Position numbers and translations under genes: made by a program. 64,000 nt of DNA. It comes from Apium graveolens. Taxonomy: Eukaryota; Streptophyta; Magnoliopsida; Apiales; Apiaceae. Positions 59,723 to 64,000 of this stretch are shown here, one piece after another (positions within the stretch are counted from its first letter, which is position 1; the number at the start of each line of letters is the position of its first letter). Below the pieces are notes generated by a model. That model was given only the letters and a program-made list of their open reading frames with translations. It did not search any database and had not been told where the DNA came from. The stretch lies in NCBI RefSeq assembly GCF_009905375.1, contig NC_133652.1, positions 121,975,797-122,039,796 on the forward strand. Direction: 5' to 3'.

Positions 59723-59936
59723 TGTTGGACCAGGACAAGTCGGCCCAAAGGGATTATAGTTAGAATAATCACAATACATCATGTAAAGCCCAAGAAGGCC
59801 CAGATTGTAAGGATTGAGCCCATTTGGGACTTATTATAAATAAAGAACAACAACCCCATTTGAGGGGGTTGGCTAATTAAGCAAAGAAGATCATCTCCTA
59901 AAAATATAGACTAATAATAATATTATTGGTATATCA
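59723..59936 (+). repeat. Tat1 5' LTR (about 214 bp)
   Basis: TGTTGGACCAGG to GGTATATCA, directly followed by the primer site. It contains GGCCCA/GCCCA motifs (59740-59826) and a TATA box, TATAAATA, at 59835-59842. The right end is firm; the left end is inferred from the TG start and could lie further left, since the 3' LTR is off-window. Confidence 0.6.
59835..59842 (+). promoter_or_regulatory. TATA box of the Tat1 LTR
   Basis: TATAAATA about 95 bp before the LTR end. Upstream are several GGCCCA-type motifs, known in plant promoters as site II/TCP-binding elements. Together they form a compact promoter. Confidence 0.55.
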
Positions 59937-59937
59937 T

Positions 59938-59954
59938 TTGGCGCTAGAAGGAGC
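59938..59954 (+). other. Tat1 primer-binding site
   Basis: TTGGCGCTAGAAGGAGC directly follows the LTR end. TGGCGC starts are usual for primer sites of plant Tat and Athila elements; I do not assign the tRNA. Confidence 0.6.
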
Positions 59955-59981
59955 TTTGCTTTAACAAAATCCAACCAGAAG

Positions 59982-62900
59982 ATGATTGTAGAGGAGCTCG
60001 ATCCGGGAACCGCCGGACCAACTGAGGTAAAGAAGTTGACGGCAGAAGTTGCCGCCGACCCCTCGACCCTCGACGATCGTGAGCTTCCAAAACAACCAGC
60101 ATTGAAACCGAAGTGTTTGTTCCCTCCACCTGAGGCTCCTTCAGAAGATCAATTTCTAGGATTGAAGGATTCACTCCAAAGGGACAGAAAAAGAAAAGCT
60201 GTGCCAGACCAGCGTTTTAGAATTCAAACATCTAAAGGAAAAAAAGTTCTCTCGAGCGACGTTCGGCTACATTTGGAAAAGAAAGAAAGGCTAAAAGCCC
60301 AAAACCAAGGAAATCCGAAAGATTCCCTTGATTCAGATGAAGAACTCGAGTTTCTAGAACGCGAAGCTCAGAGATTGCAGGCTAAACTTGAGCGAAAACG
60401 TGAGATTCACCGTCTCCGTCGAGAGCTCCAACAAACTACAATTCAAAATGAAGGACAAGATGATGAATTCTATGATGAGGATGATGCGGAGTACGAATAT
60501 GAGCCCTCGGCGGAGTCAACATATTCGCAACCTCGCGAACGTCGACAGAGGACAGTGTCATCTGCCGATGTCTCACATCAGACAGAATCCACAGAATCTA
60601 TATCTCACGAGGAGTTCGCTAAAATGCAGGAAGAAATCGCCCAGATGCGTACCTTGATGAGAAATCAGGCAGGGTTTGAAACCGTTTCTGAGAGCCCCCT
60701 ATCATTAGTGCTTGAGAAGGCGCGCATCGACAGGACGTTGAAAACGCCTGCTCTCGATCATTTCGACGGATCCTCGGACCCGTTAGCATTTCTAAATACA
60801 TTTGACGGTCGCATGGCTTTCTTCGGCCACTCGGAGATCGCTAGGTGTCAGTTCTTCTCCACTTGCCTTCAAGGCACGGCTCTCCGATGGTACAGTAACT
60901 TGCCACCTCGCTCAATCGACTCGTGGACAACTCTGAAAAGCAAGTTTCAAGCCCGATTTTCCAGCAACTACAAAGGAATCAAAGTTACTGCATCCTTGAT
61001 GACGATGCATCAACGCTCCGGCGAAAGTCTCAGGAGTTTTCTAACCCGGTTCAGGGAAGAGATAGCAGAAATTCCAGACTTAATAGAACAGATGGCTGTC
61101 AATTTCCTGACAGCGGGCATCGATAAGTCTAGGCATGGCCTCCTTTTAGAAGAGATCTTTGAAAAAAGGCCGAAAACACTACAGGCTGCGTTCCAGATTA
61201 TAGAACACCGCATGATGCTTCAAGAAGCGGTAAGCTGTATACAATCTCCACGGAGGTCGTCAAAGTACGAACGACGACGAAGCTACAGTCCACGATCCCC
61301 TGCGAGGGAAAGACGCCGAGAGCGACGTAGGTCGCCCCCGCCTCGCACATCGGACCTCCCCCCGAGGGATAGAAGAGAAAGGGATTGGCAACTCCACAAT
61401 CGATCTGAAAAAGAGTTCACGAAACTCAACACTGAGAAAACGACAATTTTGGCGGTATTGAAAACGGAGCCGGACTATCGCCCTCCAAGACCCATGAAAC
61501 CAGGGAGACCCCCAAGCTCCAGATATTGTGAATATCATGAAGACACCGGCCATACAACAGAGCAATGTTTTCAACTTAGCAATCTCATCGAAGGAAAAAT
61601 TCGTCGAGGGCAACTAGTCCACTATGTGCAACACGATGATGAACCCAGACGTCAGCATCGAGGCGAAAACGACCGTGTAATCGACGTTATTTTCGGGGGC
61701 GTAGCCGCCGGGGGTCTCTCCCACAACTCTCGCAAAATTTATGCTCGAGAAGTCTTTAATGTCAATCCCTCGACAGCTAAACGCCCTCGAGTGAATCCCT
61801 CCCCCGTCATCTCTTTCTCTGATGACGATTATCGTCCCGGTCTCATCGAAGGTCATCAAGATGCTCTCGTCATCACAACACGGGTGGGAAACAATACGGT
61901 TAAGAAAATGTTGGTCGATAATGGTAGCTCCGTCGATGTGTTATATCACCATGCTTTTTCCCGAATGGACATAGGAGATCGAAGACTCGAAAACTCCCGA
62001 ACCCCGCTATACGGGTTCACAGGGAATGAGGTTCACGTTGTAGGAACCATCGATATGCCAGTGCTCTTCGGTTCCCCTCCCTGTCAGATTTGGAAAATGG
62101 TCAAATTCCATGTGATTAGCGCTTCCTCAAGCTTCAACGCTATTTTGGGACGAACAACGATCACCGCGCTCCGAGCTATAACATCTATATCCCACTTGAA
62201 AATGAAGTTTCCCACAGATTTCGGCGTGGGAGAAATGATTGGTGATCAAGTAACAGCAAGACAATGCTATCTAACCACCGTTTCTCCAAGAAAAAAGACA
62301 GAGGAAGAGCTAGAAGTCAATCAAGTACTAGATATCGACCCAAGAGAATTGGTTGAGTCATCCACAAGCAATTCATGCTCCCCTCTCGAAGAAACAGAGG
62401 ATATAGAAGTATTTGAAGGAAACCCAGATAAAACAACAAGAATTGGTAAAAACCTCTCATCAGATCTCAAAAGAGATATCACAAACCTCATTCGGGAATT
62501 CTCCGACATTTTCGCGTGGGTCCCGAAAGACATGCCCGGCATCCCGGAGACCATTGCTCGACATTCGCTGCACATCAGTAAAGACACCAGGCCTGTGCGC
62601 CAGAAACAACGTATATTTTCGGCCGAGAAAAGAGCAGCCATCGACCAAGAGGTCGACAGACTCCTCGATGCCGGTTTCATCGAGCCCGTGCAATTCCCCA
62701 CGTGGATATCAAACGTAGTTCTGGTTAAGAAAAGCAATGGGAAGTGGAGAATGTGCATTGATTATTCAGATGTGAATAGGGCGTGCCCTAAAGATTTTTA
62801 CCCTTTGCCCAACATCGACCAACTCATCGACGCCACAGCAGGAAACGAGCTCCTGTCCTTTATGGACGCCTTTTCGGGGTATAATCAAATTAAGATGGAT

Positions 62901-64000
62901 TCCAATGACTGGCAACAAACTGCTTTCATCACTCATAGAGGGGTCTTTGGATACAAAGTAATGTCCTTCGGATTAATCAACGCGGGTGCTACTTTTCAGC
63001 AGACAATGGATAAAATATTCTCTTCGCAGATAGGAAGAAACATGCTAATATACGTCGATGACATGATCACAAAGTCAAAAGCTACCTCCGACCACGTGAC
63101 AGACCTTCGAGAAACGTTCACCAATGCAAGGGCAAATAACATGCGACTGAACCCGGCAAAGTGTTCATTCGGCCTTACTGCAGGTAAATTTTTGGGATTC
63201 CTTGTTACCCAGAAAGGCATTGAGGCCGATCCAGCTCAGACAAAAGCCATCCTAGAAATGAGCAAACCAAGATCCATTAAAGACTTACAAAAACTCACAG
63301 GGTGTATAGCCGCACTTCGAAGGTTCATTCCTCAATCCTCAAAGAGATGCCTCCCGTTTTTCTCTGCAATGAAAAAAGCTTCCAGATCATCGCACTTTGA
63401 ATGGAACGAAGACTGTGAAAAGAATTTCACGGAGCTAAAGATGTTTTTGACAAATCCTCCAGTTCTAACACGACCCTTAGCAGGTGAACCGCTACGGATT
63501 TATCTCTCAGCTTCCGACGAAACGGTCGCGGCAGTATTGGTCCGTGTCGATGAGGAAAAAGATATTCCTGTGTACTACATCAGCCACTCACTACGAGACG
63601 CGGAAACAAGGTACCCTCAAGTCGAGAAACTCGTATACGCTCTCGTTGTCGCGAGTCGTAAGCTACGCCATTATTTTCAAGCGAGAGAAATCCATGTCCT
63701 GACCAATCTTCCTCTGAAAAGAATCCTGCACAAGCCTGACATAACAGGCAGGCTCGCAGCTTGGACCATCGAGTTAAGCCAGTTCTACATCGAGTATAAA
63801 CCTCGAACGGCGATCAAGGCCCAAGTTCTCTCAGATTTCGTCGCCGAATGCCAGTTCCAGTCCAAGACGCACAAACCTGATGAGGACCAGTCTCGTCCGT
63901 GGCTTTTGTTCGTTGATGGATCCTCGACGTCCGGCTCGGGAGGAGCAGGGGTCATATTAATCAGCCCAGGAGGATTCAAAATTCAGCAGGCTCTCAAGTT
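59982..64000 (+). CDS. gag-pol: Tat1 gag-pol polyprotein, open to the right edge
   Basis: From ATG 59982 the frame stays open for at least 1339 codons. Gag: a charged coiled-coil N-terminus (LEREAQRLQAKLERKREIHR, near residue 130), the capsid (FDGSSDPLAFLNTFDGRMAF to about residue 420), an Arg/Ser/Pro-rich stretch, and a CxxHx4Hx4C knuckle (CEYHEDTGHTTEQC, residues 516-529). Protease: LVDNGSSVDVLY near residue 646, with Asn where DTG or DSG is usual. RT: from about 871 (PVRQKQRIFSAEKRAAIDQE), FMDAFSGYNQIKM, and the catalytic YVDD at 1024-1027. First RNase H: about 1170-1290. Second, Tat-type RNase H: begins WLLFVDGSSTSGSGGAG near 1307. Integrase would follow to the right. Gag packages RNA; pol copies it and integrates the DNA. 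No frameshift separates gag and pol. Confidence 0.93.
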   Translation, partial: MIVEELDPGTAGPTEVKKLTAEVAADPSTLDDRELPKQPALKPKCLFPPPEAPSEDQFLGLKDSLQRDRKRKAVPDQRFRIQTSKGKKVLSSDVRLHLEKKERLKAQNQGNPKDSLDSDEELEFLEREAQRLQAKLERKREIHRLRRELQQTTIQNEGQDDEFYDEDDAEYEYEPSAESTYSQPRERRQRTVSSADVSHQTESTESISHEEFAKMQEEIAQMRTLMRNQAGFETVSESPLSLVLEKARIDRTLKTPALDHFDGSSDPLAFLNTFDGRMAFFGHSEIARCQFFSTCLQGTALRWYSNLPPRSIDSWTTLKSKFQARFSSNYKGIKVTASLMTMHQRSGESLRSFLTRFREEIAEIPDLIEQMAVNFLTAGIDKSRHGLLLEEIFEKRPKTLQAAFQIIEHRMMLQEAVSCIQSPRRSSKYERRRSYSPRSPARERRRERRRSPPPRTSDLPPRDRRERDWQLHNRSEKEFTKLNTEKTTILAVLKTEPDYRPPRPMKPGRPPSSRYCEYHEDTGHTTEQCFQLSNLIEGKIRRGQLVHYVQHDDEPRRQHRGENDRVIDVIFGGVAAGGLSHNSRKIYAREVFNVNPSTAKRPRVNPSPVISFSDDDYRPGLIEGHQDALVITTRVGNNTVKKMLVDNGSSVDVLYHHAFSRMDIGDRRLENSRTPLYGFTGNEVHVVGTIDMPVLFGSPPCQIWKMVKFHVISASSSFNAILGRTTITALRAITSISHLKMKFPTDFGVGEMIGDQVTARQCYLTTVSPRKKTEEELEVNQVLDIDPRELVESSTSNSCSPLEETEDIEVFEGNPDKTTRIGKNLSSDLKRDITNLIREFSDIFAWVPKDMPGIPETIARHSLHISKDTRPVRQKQRIFSAEKRAAIDQEVDRLLDAGFIEPVQFPTWISNVVLVKKSNGKWRMCIDYSDVNRACPKDFYPLPNIDQLIDATAGNELLSFMDAFSGYNQIKMDSNDWQQTAFITHRGVFGYKVMSFGLINAGATFQQTMDKIFSSQIGRNMLIYVDDMITKSKATSDHVTDLRETFTNARANNMRLNPAKCSFGLTAGKFLGFLVTQKGIEADPAQTKAILEMSKPRSIKDLQKLTGCIAALRRFIPQSSKRCLPFFSAMKKASRSSHFEWNEDCEKNFTELKMFLTNPPVLTRPLAGEPLRIYLSASDETVAAVLVRVDEEKDIPVYYISHSLRDAETRYPQVEKLVYALVVASRKLRHYFQAREIHVLTNLPLKRILHKPDITGRLAAWTIELSQFYIEYKPRTAIKAQVLSDFVAECQFQSKTHKPDEDQSRPWLLFVDGSSTSGSGGAGVILISPGGFKIQQALK

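Larger units (their letters stand above)
59723..64000 (+). mobile_element. Tat1: 5' part of an intact-looking Tat-type gypsy element
   Basis: The element starts with a short LTR (59723-59936), followed by a primer site and a gag-pol frame that runs uninterrupted to the window edge. The additional RNase H domain after the normal one is a hallmark of the Tat clade of Ty3/gypsy. Codon use is GC-richer (many TCG, CGA, CTC codons) than in the Copia elements. The absence of stops suggests a recent, possibly active copy. Confidence 0.9.

Noticed and set aside
59388..59738. Minus-strand frame of 116 codons.
   Set aside because: It spans the end of the Helitron-like segment and the Tat1 LTR start, so it cannot be one old gene.
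60388..60657. Several plus and minus frames inside 59982-64000.
   Set aside because: They are shadows of the long Tat1 gag-pol frame, which is continuous in another phase.

Overview
The window is repeat-dense nuclear DNA from a flowering plant, probably a eudicot. An asterid such as an Apiaceae species is my guess and cannot be shown from this window. The DNA is AT-rich, the LTR retrotransposons are long and nested, and I see no cellular gene, rRNA or tRNA gene. Every recognisable coding region belongs to a mobile element. Element names used here (Cop1-3, GyA-C, Tat1) are local labels.

Layout. (1) 1-4396 is the 3' part of a Copia/SIRE-type element (Cop1): gag end, broken protease, deleted pol, degraded 3' region and a 1332-bp LTR. 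It sits inside the gag gene of a second SIRE-type element. (2) That second element, Cop2, occupies 4397-15183 and resumes for 18 bp at 57006-57023. It has a gag end, a pol gene with one in-frame stop and a changed reverse-transcriptase active site, and an unusual 6.3-kb tail with two further reading frames: 90 codons, and about 1240 codons now broken three times. Its 603-bp 3' LTR is split by the next insertion. (3) GyA, 15184-57000, minus strand, is a Ty3/gypsy element with LTRs of about 4.28 kb, flanked by the 5-bp duplication TCTAC. It carries two more elements of the same family, both plus strand: GyB (20041-33930, duplication GGGTC) in its internal region and GyC (38950-53109, duplication TTGGT) in its 5' LTR. 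Removing GyB and GyC leaves a normal element of about 13.76 kb. (4) 57024-59722 holds a short unknown piece, a minus-strand Copia RT fragment (Cop3), a 405-bp inverted-repeat element, a 360-bp palindrome and Helitron-like ends. (5) 59723-64000 is the 5' end of a Tat-type gypsy element (Tat1) with a 214-bp LTR and a gag-pol frame that stays open for 1339 codons to the window edge.

How the parts relate. The insertion order reads from the nesting: Cop2 first, then Cop1 and GyA into it, then GyB and GyC into GyA. By-eye LTR divergence (about 0.8% GyA, 0.8% GyC, 0.5% GyB) agrees with this. GyA, GyB and GyC share a scrambled internal region full of stops, including the same stop codon, yet have nearly identical LTR pairs. 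They must have moved after losing coding capacity, so they look like a non-autonomous chromovirus-derived family mobilised in trans. Their LTRs carry a small sense reading frame of about 33 codons that is kept in two diverged LTR subfamilies. That frame, the shared dead internal region and the extra reading frames of Cop2 are the most unusual things here.
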